A stretch of 15,289 nucleotides of DNA from DATDRS01 sp035291605 (GTDB lineage Bacteria > Chloroflexota > Anaerolineae > Anaerolineales > UBA6663): NCBI GenBank assembly GCA_035291605.1, contig DATDRS010000474.1:1-15289 (forward strand), given 5' to 3'. Position numbers and translations under genes: made by a program. Below are positions 6,878-13,621 of the stretch, piece by piece. A model generated the notes under the pieces. The model was not told the origin of the DNA. It searched no databases and saw only the letters and a list, made by a program, of their open reading frames with translations. Each line of letters opens with the position of its first letter. Position 1 is the stretch's first letter.

Positions 6878-8221
6878 TCAGGCCGCTATTTCTCTCAGCG
6901 CCTCCACCAGCGTCTCTATCTCTTCGCGGCTGTTCATCTCGGTCACGCACACCAGCATGTGATCTTTCAGGTGAGGATAGTCCTGACCGAGGTCGTAGCC
7001 GCCGATGATGCCCCAGTCGTCGAGCAGGCGCCGGTTGATCTCGCTCACCGGTCTGGGGCACTGGACGGCGAACTCTTTGAAGAACGGTCGGGAGGCGTCC
7101 ACGGAGAAGCCGGGGAGGGCGGCAATCTGCCGGGCGGCGTAGTGGCTCTTGTGCCAGCACAGTTCGGCCACTTTGCGCAGGCCCTGCCTGCCCAACGTGG
7201 AGAGATAAACGGTCGCCGCAATCGCCATGAGGCCCTGATTGGTGCAGATGTTGGAGGTGGCTTTCTCGCGCTTGATGTGCTGCTCGCGCGTCGCGAGGGT
7301 GAGCACATAACCGCGCTGGCCGTTCTTGTCGTAGGCCTCGCCCACCAGCCGCCCGGCCATCTTGCGGACGTACTCTTTGCGCGTGGCGAAGAAGCCCAGA
7401 TACGGCCCGCCGAAGGAGAGCGGGAGGCCGAGCGACTGGCCTTCGCCCACGACGATGTCTGCGCCGTGCTGTCCCGGCGGCTTGAGCAGGCCCAGCGAAA
7501 TCGGGTCCACGGCGACGCCCAGCAGCGCGCCGGCCGCGTGGACCTGCGCCGCCAGGCCGCTCAGGTCTTCGATCTGCCCAAAGAAGTTGGGGGACTGCAC
7601 GATGAGGAGGGCCGTGTCTGCGTCCACCATCCGGGCGAGGGCGGCGGGGTCGTTGTCGGGCCGGTCGTCCCCGACGACGTTCAGCCCCGCGCCCTGGATG
7701 TAAGTACGCACGACGGCGCGGTACTGCGGATGAATGGCGGGCGAGAGGATGATCTTTTTGCGCCTTTCGCGGTAGTGGTGGTAGGCCATAATCACCGCCT
7801 CGGCCATCGAGGTCGCGCCGTCGTAGTGCGAAGCGTTGGCGGCTTCCATCCCCGTCAGCGCGCAGATCATGCTCTGGTATTCGAAGATGACTTGCAGCGT
7901 GCCCTGTGAGATCTCCGGCTGGTACGGCGTATATGCCGTGAGAAACTCGCCGCGCAGGATGATGTGGTTGACGACCGACGGGCTGAAATGGTTGTAGGCC
8001 CCGGCCCCGAGAAAAATCGGTTGCTGCTGGGCGTGCGCGTTGATGTCCGCCAGTTCCATCAACTCGCGCAGCGTTTCCATTTCCGAAAGCGGCCCGGGGA
8101 GATTCAGCTTGGGGAACCGCACCCGCTCGGGCACATCCGCGAACAACTCTTCGACGTTCTGGACGCCGATGACTTTGAGCATCTCCGCGCGGTCGTTGTC
8201 TGTGTGAGGGGAGTAACTCAT
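6878..8221 (-). CDS. gcvPA: Glycine dehydrogenase (decarboxylating) subunit 1, P-protein alpha half
   Basis: This 447-residue protein is the N-terminal half of the split P-protein and partners GcvPB. Typical family sequence runs throughout: the N-terminal 'SYSPHTDNDRAEML' with 'VQNVEELFADVPERVR', 'FLGAGAYNHFSPSVV', 'YTPYQPEISQGTLQ', 'EYQSMICALTGMEAANASHYDGATSMAEA', and 'FGGPYLGFFATRKEYVRKMAGRLVG'. The start at 8221 is chosen over the GTG at 8239 because GAGGAG lies 7 bases upstream of that ATG and the shorter form begins like the family. Length matches known GcvPA proteins. It is second in the operon, after gcvH. The gap to gcvH is 81 bases and holds an octamer repeat hairpin. Confidence 0.96.
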   Translation of the reverse strand: MSYSPHTDNDRAEMLKVIGVQNVEELFADVPERVRFPKLNLPGPLSEMETLRELMELADINAHAQQQPIFLGAGAYNHFSPSVVNHIILRGEFLTAYTPYQPEISQGTLQVIFEYQSMICALTGMEAANASHYDGATSMAEAVIMAYHHYRERRKKIILSPAIHPQYRAVVRTYIQGAGLNVVGDDRPDNDPAALARMVDADTALLIVQSPNFFGQIEDLSGLAAQVHAAGALLGVAVDPISLGLLKPPGQHGADIVVGEGQSLGLPLSFGGPYLGFFATRKEYVRKMAGRLVGEAYDKNGQRGYVLTLATREQHIKREKATSNICTNQGLMAIAATVYLSTLGRQGLRKVAELCWHKSHYAARQIAALPGFSVDASRPFFKEFAVQCPRPVSEINRRLLDDWGIIGGYDLGQDYPHLKDHMLVCVTEMNSREEIETLVEALREIAA

Positions 8222-8234
8222 AGAACAACTCCTC

Positions 8235-8298
8235 GTCACCCTGTCACCCGGTCACCGTGTCAAATGACGCAGTGAAGGGGTGACAAGGCGGCAGGGTG
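8235..8298. repeat. Octanucleotide tandem repeat with inverted second half between gcvH and gcvPA
   Basis: Here the step is 8 bases: GTCACCCT (8235-8242), GTCACCCG (8243-8250), GTCACCGT (8251-8258), GTCA (8259). Then the opposite sense follows, with units ending GGGTG or AGTG at 8274, 8282 and 8298. TCACCC and GGGTGA copies can pair in several registers, for instance 8244-8249 with 8278-8283. The ribosome-binding site of gcvPA (GAGGAG) falls at its edge (plus 8229-8234), so folding could affect gcvPA translation. Confidence 0.75.
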
Positions 8299-8302
8299 AG
8301 GG

Positions 8303-8695
8303 TTATTGCTGGCGCGCCTCGCAATATTTCTGGTACGCCGCCGTGTCCATCAGAAGGTTCAGTTCTTTCGGATCGTCCAGGGTGAACTTGATCATCCAGC
8401 CTTTGCCGTAAGGATCGCTGTTCACCACCTCCGGGGAGTTTTTCAGGTCCTCGTTCACGGCGGTGATGGCGCCGCTGGCAGGCATGTTCACGTCCGAGGC
8501 TGCCTTGACGGACTCGACCGAACCCCAGGCCTCGCCCTGCTTGAAGGCGCTGCCCACCCCCGGCAGCTCCACGTACACGATGTCGGAGAGCTGCTCCTGG
8601 GCGTAATCGGTGATGCCCGCGGTGGCCGTAGCGCCCCCTTCGGCGCGCACCCACTCGTCGCTCTTGGTGTATTTCAAATCGGCGGGGAAATTCAT
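8303..8695 (-). CDS. gcvH: Glycine cleavage system H protein
   Basis: This 130-residue lipoyl carrier shuttles the aminomethyl group between the P, T and L proteins. The lipoylation lysine is K64 in 'GSVESVKAASDV', the canonical context. 'KYTKSDEWV' at the N-terminus, 'GITDYAQEQLSDIVYVELP', 'GEAWGSVES' and the C-terminal 'NSDPYGKGWMIKFTLDD' all fit the family, and the length is normal. AGGAGG lies 7 bases before the ATG, the strongest ribosome-binding site in the window. It is the first gene after the riboswitch and terminator, followed by gcvPA and gcvPB on the same strand. No T or L protein gene is in this operon within the window. Confidence 0.97.
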   Translation of the reverse strand: MNFPADLKYTKSDEWVRAEGGATATAGITDYAQEQLSDIVYVELPGVGSAFKQGEAWGSVESVKAASDVNMPASGAITAVNEDLKNSPEVVNSDPYGKGWMIKFTLDDPKELNLLMDTAAYQKYCEARQQ

Positions 8696-8743
8696 GCTGG
8701 CCTCCTGATGATGGGTTTAGGGATGCACAGATTTCACGAACAG

Positions 8744-8806
8744 GCACGGCTGGCGCAGGTTTTCCGGACTGTCAGGCAAGGCGTCCAAGCGGTGCGCCAG
8801 CCATGC
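8744..8806 (-). other. Long-armed hairpin in the gcvH leader
   Basis: On the minus strand a 14-base arm (plus 8793-8806) pairs with plus 8744-8757. There are 13 Watson-Crick pairs and one G-U, around a 35-base loop. It lies between the riboswitch terminator and the gcvH ribosome-binding site, so it is only transcribed when the riboswitch allows read-through. There is no U-tract. It could be an RNA-processing or stability element. Confidence 0.55.
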
Positions 8807-8816
8807 GCCTGGAAAC

Positions 8817-8851
8817 AAAAAAGGACGCACGTTTTAGCGACGATGCGTCCT
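8817..8851 (-). terminator. Terminator of the glycine riboswitch expression platform
   Basis: On the minus strand AGGACGCA (plus 8844-8851) pairs with TGCGTCCT (plus 8822-8829), followed by six U (plus 8817-8822, the last shared with the stem end). Its 5' arm shares three bases with the 3' strand of the second aptamer's P1 (CAGAGG, plus 8849-8854), so the closed aptamer and the terminator cannot both form fully. Confidence 0.82.
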
Positions 8852-9070
8852 CTGTTCTGAACCTGAGAGATTCACCGGGGCGACGGCCCGCGGCTTGCCC
8901 CTTCGGTGCGGCGCCCGTTTTGCGGGCAGTTCCGACTTTTCAGAGGGGGGCGGGCGCGGGGTCCTTTTACCTGAGAGATTCGCCGCGCCGGCTGCTGACC
9001 CGTGCGGCTTGCCCCTTCGGTGTCCTGTCCGGTTGGCCCGGCAGGCGCTCTTCCCCGAACCCGGATGATG
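8846..9070 (-). promoter_or_regulatory. Tandem glycine riboswitch (two aptamers) controlling gcvH-gcvPA-gcvPB
   Basis: The minus strand holds two copies of the glycine-aptamer core. Each has CACCGAAGGGGCAAGCCG (plus 8889-8906 and about 9004-9021) and, downstream, GAATCTCTCAGGT (plus about 8862-8874 and 8969-8981). The first aptamer runs from about 9066 to 8960 and ends in the usual AGGTAAAAGGAC. The second runs from 8946 to 8849 and is closed by P1 CCTCTG (plus 8941-8946) with CAGAGG (plus 8849-8854). A terminator follows directly and overlaps P1. In known systems glycine binding lets transcription of gcv genes proceed; the overlap fits such an ON switch. Confidence 0.95.
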
Positions 9071-9086
9071 CGATTGAGTCAAGGTG

Positions 9087-9115
9087 ATTTTAGGGCGCGA
9101 GAGGGGGAAAGTCAA
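9087..9115 (-). promoter_or_regulatory. Sigma70-like promoter of the gcv operon
   Basis: On the minus strand TTGACT (plus 9110-9115) and TAAAAT (plus 9087-9092) are exactly 17 bases apart. Transcription would begin near 9080, just before the first aptamer. A short dyad CAAGT-GCA-ACTTG (plus 9113-9125) overlaps the -35 and could be an operator. It lies 44 bases downstream of the alr stop, so the gcv operon can be expressed independently of alr. Confidence 0.8.
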
Positions 9116-9159
9116 GTGCAACTTGTCATCCGTTTTGACATTCGCCCTGCGCTCAATGG

Positions 9160-10269
9160 TCATGGATACACCCTCGGCACCCGCGCCATGATCCCGCTCG
9201 CCACGTCGTAGTTGATCGTCCCCCAGCGCCGGGCAACTTCGTCCGTGCTCATCGTTTCCCGACCCTGCTGGCCGATCAACACGACTTCGTCGCCTGACTG
9301 CACGCCGGGGATATGGCTGACGCCGGCGATCATCTGATCCATACACACGCGCCCGCGCACCGGGGCGCGCCGACCCCGGATGAGCACCTCGTTCACGTTC
9401 TTGGGCACGCGTCGGTAGCCGTCGGCGTAACCCACCGGGATGACGGCGATGGTTTCGGTTGTGACGGTGACGTACTCGCTCCCGTAGCTGACGCCATGCC
9501 CCGGCGGGAGTGTCTTGACCTGCGCCACGGCCGCCTTCCAACTGAGCGCGGGGATAAACTCGGGCGGGCAGGGGACTTCGTCCGAAGGCGCGAGGCCGTA
9601 GAGCGCGATGCCCATCCGCACCAGGTCGTACCGGGCGGGGAGCAGGGCGAACGCGGCGGCAGAGTTGGCCGCGTGGACGAGCGGGGGGCGCAACCCCTGC
9701 GCCGTGAGGGCGTCCAGCACACGCTCAAATTTGGTTAATTGTTCTGCGGCAGAAACGCGAGGCGGCGCGCTATCTGCATTCGCAAAGTGAGTGAAGACAC
9801 CTTCCATGTCTATGCCGTCGAGCGCGCTCACGGCTTTCACGAACTCAGGCGCAGCCTCGGGCAATACGCCTAATCGCCCCATGCCGGTGTCTACTTTGAC
9901 GTGTATGCGGGCGCGGCGGTTGAGAGCGCGCGCCGCCGCGGCGCAGGCCTGAGCGGTTTCGAAGTCGAAAACGGCCAGGCTGAGGTCAGCGCCGAAGGCT
10001 CTGGCGGCCCACGCGGGCGGGGTGTAACCCAGCACCAGGATCGGGAGTGTGATCCCGCTTTCGCGCAGCGCCAATCCCTCGGGGGCACGCGCCACACCCA
10101 GCCAGTCTGCCCCGGCCGCGGCCGCGGCTTTAGCCACTTCGACGGCGCCGTGCCCGTAGGCGTTGGCTTTCACGACTGCCATCACGCGCGTGCGGGCAAT
10201 GGCTTGCATGCGCCGCAGGTTGTTTTGAACGGCAGCCAGGTTAATCTCGACCCAGGTAAGATTCGTCAT
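9160..10269 (-). CDS. alr: Alanine racemase
   Basis: This 369-residue PLP enzyme interconverts L- and D-alanine for peptidoglycan in the cytoplasm. K34 in 'AVVKANAYGHG' binds PLP. Y262 in 'GVSYGSEY' is the second catalytic base, R218 in 'DLVRMGIALYG' is the residue that contacts the PLP ring nitrogen, and 'VCMDQ' (308-312) belongs to the second active-site loop. Also seen are 'WVEINLAAVQNNLR' at the N-terminus and 'GRLGV' after 'KVDTGM'. The ATG at 10269 is chosen over the upstream one at 10311, because the longer form would add 14 residues encoded by a tandem repeat. No clear ribosome-binding site precedes it; a GATAAT-like -10 at 10300-10305 would leave a short leader. It is divergent from the permease and lies just upstream of the gcv promoter. 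Confidence 0.95.
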   Translation of the reverse strand: MTNLTWVEINLAAVQNNLRRMQAIARTRVMAVVKANAYGHGAVEVAKAAAAAGADWLGVARAPEGLALRESGITLPILVLGYTPPAWAARAFGADLSLAVFDFETAQACAAAARALNRRARIHVKVDTGMGRLGVLPEAAPEFVKAVSALDGIDMEGVFTHFANADSAPPRVSAAEQLTKFERVLDALTAQGLRPPLVHAANSAAAFALLPARYDLVRMGIALYGLAPSDEVPCPPEFIPALSWKAAVAQVKTLPPGHGVSYGSEYVTVTTETIAVIPVGYADGYRRVPKNVNEVLIRGRRAPVRGRVCMDQMIAGVSHIPGVQSGDEVVLIGQQGRETMSTDEVARRWGTINYDVASGIMARVPRVYP

Positions 10270-10282
10270 GGGATTTCTGGTG

Positions 10283-10337
10283 GCTGATTGTGGAGTGTGA
10301 TTATCAATCAAAAATCAGCAATCAACAATCTGCAATC
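10283..10337. repeat. Heptad repeat in the alr / permease divergent promoter region
   Basis: Five units in exact 7-base steps end in ATC or AATC: ATCAATC at 10303-10309, AAAAATC, AGCAATC (10317-10323), AACAATC (10324-10330) and TGCAATC (10331-10337). The preceding part has the opposite sense: GCTGATT at 10283-10289 pairs perfectly with AATCAGC at 10313-10319. The repeat fills nearly all the space between the two divergent starts and contributes sequence to both promoter candidates. Confidence 0.8.
10300..10328 (-). promoter_or_regulatory. Possible alr promoter inside the repeat
   Basis: On the minus strand GATAAT (plus 10300-10305) is preceded at 17 bases by TTGTTG (plus 10323-10328), a weak -35 match. 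Transcription would begin about 20-25 bases before the alr ATG. Both hexamers are formed by repeat units. Confidence 0.35.
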
Positions 10338-10341
10338 GAAG

Positions 10342-10347
10342 TATAAT
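10342..10347 (+). promoter_or_regulatory. Consensus -10 box just ahead of the permease start
   Basis: A perfect TATAAT ends 12 bases before the ATG at 10360. Transcription would begin near 10354, leaving roughly 6 bases of leader or less and no room for a ribosome-binding site. The mRNA would therefore be leaderless or nearly so. The bases 17 upstream are not a good -35. Confidence 0.55.
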
Positions 10348-10359
10348 CCCACCCCGGTC

Positions 10360-12156
10360 ATGACTCCTCAGATTCTCCTCATCTTGGCGCTCGTCGCCGT
10401 CGCGGGCTACCTGCTCATCTCGGAGAAACTCCGTCCGGATTTGATCGCTTTGTTGCTGCTCGTCGTCCTCGGCCTGACCGGGCTGGTGAGTCCCAGGGAA
10501 TTATTCTCCGGCTTTAGCCGTTCAGCGGTGATCACTATTCTCGCACTCTTCATCATCACCGATGGGTTAGAGCGCACCGGAGTCACGCGATTCCTCGGGC
10601 ATCACCTCGGTCGTGTGGCTGGCGAGAACGAAGCCCGCGCGGTGTTGGTCGTCATGGTCGCTACGGCGCTGCTCTCGCTGGTGATGAACACGATTGCGGC
10701 GGCGGCGGTGCTCCTACCGGCCGTCATCGGCATCACACGGCAGACCCAACTGCGCCCTTCGAAGCTCCTCATGCCGCTTGCCTTCGCCTCGTTGCTCGGC
10801 GGCATGGCGACATTGTTCACCACGGCCAACATTCTGGTGAGCGCCGCACTCGTAGATCAGGGGCTTAAGCCCTATGGAGTCTTCGACTTCATCCCGGTCG
10901 GCCTGCCGATGGCGGTCGCCGGAATTATTTTCATGGCGCTGGCGGGGCGGCGCATGTTGCCCAACCGCGGCCTTGGCGGGCAGGATGGCGCGTCACGCCT
11001 GACAGGCGACCTCTCAGCCGTGTATGGCCTGAAGGAAACAGTATCGGCAGCCTACGTCAAACCTGGCTCCTCTATGGCCGGGTTGAGCCTGGCGGAGGGC
11101 GGCTGGGGTGAGCACCTGAGCCTGAACATCGTCGGCATATCGCGCGGCGGCGTGGTGCATCTTGCGCCGCCGAAAGACGAAGAAGTGCTCGAGGGCGATG
11201 TCGTCTTGTTCACCGGCTACACCGATCAGGAAGAGTTGTCCCGCTATGGGCTGGTCTTCACCCAGGACCCGGCGTGGCAGGGGCAGTTCGCCTCCGATCA
11301 GGTGAGCCTGGTGGAGGTGGCGCTGGCCCCACGGTCCTCGCTCGCCGGGAAAACCCTGCGCGAGATTGACTTCCGCGACAAGTACGAGCTGACCCTGTTA
11401 GCCATCTGGCGCGAGGGCTACACCATCCGCGACGGGCTGGCCGATATTCCCCTGCACTTTGGCGATGCGCTGCTGATGCAGGGCCGCCGCTCCAAGACGA
11501 AGCTGCTGCGCTCCGACCCGGCCTTCCTCGTGCTGGAGGAAGACACACGCGGGCTCGAGTCCCCGCGCAGAGCGGCGCTGGCCGTGGGACTGACCCTGGC
11601 GGCGGTGACGCTGCCGGCGCTCAACTGGCTGCCCATTGCCGAGGCGGCCTTTGCGGCGGCGGCGTTGATGATCCTGTTCAACTGCCTCAGCATGGACGAG
11701 GCCTATGCCTCGATTGAATGGAAAGCGATCTTCCTCATCGCGGGGATGCTCCCCCTCGGCCTGGCCATGACGGACACCGGGACGGCGGCGTTGATCGGCA
11801 ACGGGATGGTGCAACTGCTCGGCCGGCTGGGGCCGCTGGCGGTGGCGGGCGGCGTCTTTCTTTTGACGATGCTGCTGACCCAGGTGATGGGCGGGCAGGT
11901 GACGGCGGTGGTGCTCGCGCCGATTGCGATTGCCGCCGCCCAACGCGTGGGCGCTGACCCGCGCGGGATCGCGATGGCCGTGGCGATGGGGTGCTCGACC
12001 GCTTTTCTCAGCCCGCTCGGCCATGCGACGAATATGCTGGTGATGGGCCCTGGCGGGTACACTTTCAAAGACTACTCGCGGGTCGGCCTGCCGATGACCG
12101 CGCTGATGTTCGGGGTGATGCTCGTGAGCCTGGCCGTGTTCTGGAACATCCGGTGA
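10360..12156 (+). CDS. SLC13/DASS-type permease with two RCK_C (TrkA-C) domains
   Basis: This 598-residue inner-membrane transporter has a first set of hydrophobic helices (about 4-200), a soluble insert, and a second set (about 403-595). The two halves repeat the ion-transporter-like pattern: 'VMNTIAAAAVLLP' (108-120) with 'SLLGGMATLFTTANILV' (144-160) in the first, and 'MGGQVTAVVLAP' (510-521) with 'SPLGHATNMLVMGPGG' (551-566) in the second. The insert (about 218-395) contains two copies of the RCK_C fold, which usually senses a ligand. Relatives move sulfate, dicarboxylates or other anions, often with sodium; the substrate cannot be read here. The ATG at 10360 is preferred over 10288, since the longer form would translate the repeat and the TATAAT. 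The methyltransferase gene follows 23 bases later. Confidence 0.88.
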   Translation: MTPQILLILALVAVAGYLLISEKLRPDLIALLLLVVLGLTGLVSPRELFSGFSRSAVITILALFIITDGLERTGVTRFLGHHLGRVAGENEARAVLVVMVATALLSLVMNTIAAAAVLLPAVIGITRQTQLRPSKLLMPLAFASLLGGMATLFTTANILVSAALVDQGLKPYGVFDFIPVGLPMAVAGIIFMALAGRRMLPNRGLGGQDGASRLTGDLSAVYGLKETVSAAYVKPGSSMAGLSLAEGGWGEHLSLNIVGISRGGVVHLAPPKDEEVLEGDVVLFTGYTDQEELSRYGLVFTQDPAWQGQFASDQVSLVEVALAPRSSLAGKTLREIDFRDKYELTLLAIWREGYTIRDGLADIPLHFGDALLMQGRRSKTKLLRSDPAFLVLEEDTRGLESPRRAALAVGLTLAAVTLPALNWLPIAEAAFAAAALMILFNCLSMDEAYASIEWKAIFLIAGMLPLGLAMTDTGTAALIGNGMVQLLGRLGPLAVAGGVFLLTMLLTQVMGGQVTAVVLAPIAIAAAQRVGADPRGIAMAVAMGCSTAFLSPLGHATNMLVMGPGGYTFKDYSRVGLPMTALMFGVMLVSLAVFWNIR

Positions 12157-12179
12157 GGGGCTGCAGAGGGATGCGGCAG

Positions 12180-13592
12180 ATGACCCGATCAACTGAAACT
12201 GCTCGCACGCGAAATGCCGTTGCCGAGAACCGCGCCGAATATCTGGCGCGCGGAAAGCAAATCCCCCTGTTCCCGCCGCCAGCTGGCGGCAACGGCAATG
12301 GCCTGACGGCTTTCCGTGATCCGGCCTTCGGCGACAATAAGAGCTTGCCCATTCATCGCTGGGTTCCGTGGATCGCGGGCTATTCGGCTCCTTTTGTGGA
12401 TGACGTCATCTCCGCTTACCTGCCTCACCGCCGGGGCGCGCTGGTGCTCGACCCATTTTGCGGCGTGGGCACAACCCTCCTGCAAGCCGTCCTGCGCGGA
12501 TATGATACGGTGGGCTTCGAGATCAATCCATACCCTGCACTCGCCGCGCGCGCCAAGCTCAGCGCCTCCTTGATTAGTCTGACCGAACTCGACGCGGCTC
12601 TGGCTGGAATGCAGAGAGCCTCAGCCAGATGGAAAAATGCTGCACCGCCGGCCGGTATCACGCCTCCCCCGCTCAAATCGCGCATCCCGTTCTTCAGCCC
12701 CAACGTGGAAAGGCAAGTGCTCCACGCATTGGCTTTCATCAGCAACCTTGAGTCCGAACTGATCGCCAGTCTTTTTCGAGCAGCTTTCGGTGCGGTGATG
12801 GTGAGCTTCTCCAATTACTCCTATGAACCCAGCCTCGGTTCGCGTCCGGCAGCCGGGAAGCCGTTGATCCATGACGCTGATGTGGGCCATGTGTTATTGA
12901 CCAGGCTCCACCAGATGCGGGCCGATATTGCCTGGGTTCAGGAAGAGATGCAGGGGAAGCGCCTCGGCGCAGGCCGCGTCGTCAACGCTGATTTCTTCAG
13001 CGCGCATAAGGACTTGGAGACTGGCTCGGTGGATCTGATGGTGACTTCACCGCCGTACATGAACAACTATCACTACGTCCGCAACACGCGCCCACAGTTA
13101 TACTGGCTGAATTTCATTTCATCGCCCGGCGAGCAGAAGCATTTGGAGACGAAAAATTTTGGACAGTACTGGCAGACAGTGCGAGATGCCGAGCCTCTGG
13201 CTTTGGCATTCGAGCACCGTGGGCTGGAAAAGATTCTGAAACAACTGCGCCAGGCCCGTGCGGAGAAAGGCGCTTATGGCGGGCCGGGCTGGGCCAATTA
13301 CGCGGCGGCCTATTTCAACGACTGCTTCCATTTCATGTCTGCGCTCAAGCGTGTGTTGGCGCGCGGTGGTGTGGGAGTTGTGGTCATTGGCAACTCCATT
13401 ATTCAAGGCATGAACATCGAGACTGAGAACATCCTCGGCGAAATCGGCGCAATGCGGGGTTTGATTTTAGAGGGTATACATTGCATCCGTGAAAAGCGCG
13501 TAGGGGCAAGCATCACGCAGTCATCTGTGCGGCAGGGGAAGCGCAGTCAGGCAGTGCTTTCCGAGTTTGCGGTGATCGTGCATCAGCGTTGA
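12180..13592 (+). CDS. Site-specific DNA methyltransferase (N4-cytosine or N6-adenine)
   Basis: This 470-residue protein has an AdoMet-binding motif DPFCGVGTT (91-99) and a catalytic motif TSPPYMNNY (289-297) preceded by 'GSVDLMV'. It adds a methyl group to an exocyclic amino group in DNA. SPPY is found in both m4C and m6A enzymes. Motif I comes before motif IV with about 190 residues between them, so the target-recognition part probably lies between, unlike the common beta order in which SPPY comes first. A later 'VVVIGNS' (401-407) may be a further core strand. The ATG at 12180 has GAGGG 9 bases upstream; the frame is open back to 11991, but that overlaps the permease. Base composition looks less GC-rich than the flanking genes, pointing to transfer. 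The next methyltransferase starts 29 bases later. Confidence 0.85.
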   Translation: MTRSTETARTRNAVAENRAEYLARGKQIPLFPPPAGGNGNGLTAFRDPAFGDNKSLPIHRWVPWIAGYSAPFVDDVISAYLPHRRGALVLDPFCGVGTTLLQAVLRGYDTVGFEINPYPALAARAKLSASLISLTELDAALAGMQRASARWKNAAPPAGITPPPLKSRIPFFSPNVERQVLHALAFISNLESELIASLFRAAFGAVMVSFSNYSYEPSLGSRPAAGKPLIHDADVGHVLLTRLHQMRADIAWVQEEMQGKRLGAGRVVNADFFSAHKDLETGSVDLMVTSPPYMNNYHYVRNTRPQLYWLNFISSPGEQKHLETKNFGQYWQTVRDAEPLALAFEHRGLEKILKQLRQARAEKGAYGGPGWANYAAAYFNDCFHFMSALKRVLARGGVGVVVIGNSIIQGMNIETENILGEIGAMRGLILEGIHCIREKRVGASITQSSVRQGKRSQAVLSEFAVIVHQR

Positions 13593-13621
13593 ATTTTGCA
13601 TAGAGCTTGAGGGAGAACTTC

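Noticed and set aside
5310..7909. Three long plus-strand frames opposite gcvPB and gcvPA
   Set aside because: Their sequence is low-complexity Val/Gly/His/Arg, as expected from the complement of GC-rich genes, and the minus strand has unmistakable enzymes.
5343..8228. A 961-codon open frame that could suggest a fused or larger GcvP
   Set aside because: Only the part from 6809 downward is GcvPB. The upstream part is an out-of-frame reading of gcvPA, which has its own frame, stop and ribosome-binding site.
8772..8804. Ten-codon upstream frame (MAGAPLGRLA) in the gcvH leader
   Set aside because: No ribosome-binding site and it lies in the hairpin arms; too short to support.
8834..9541. 235-residue minus-strand frame covering the riboswitch
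   Set aside because: The DNA there is explained by promoter, aptamers and terminator, and the rest is alr in another frame.
11991..12179. N-terminal extension of the first methyltransferase into the permease gene
   Set aside because: It overlaps 166 bases of permease coding sequence, and an ATG with a good ribosome-binding site exists at 12180.
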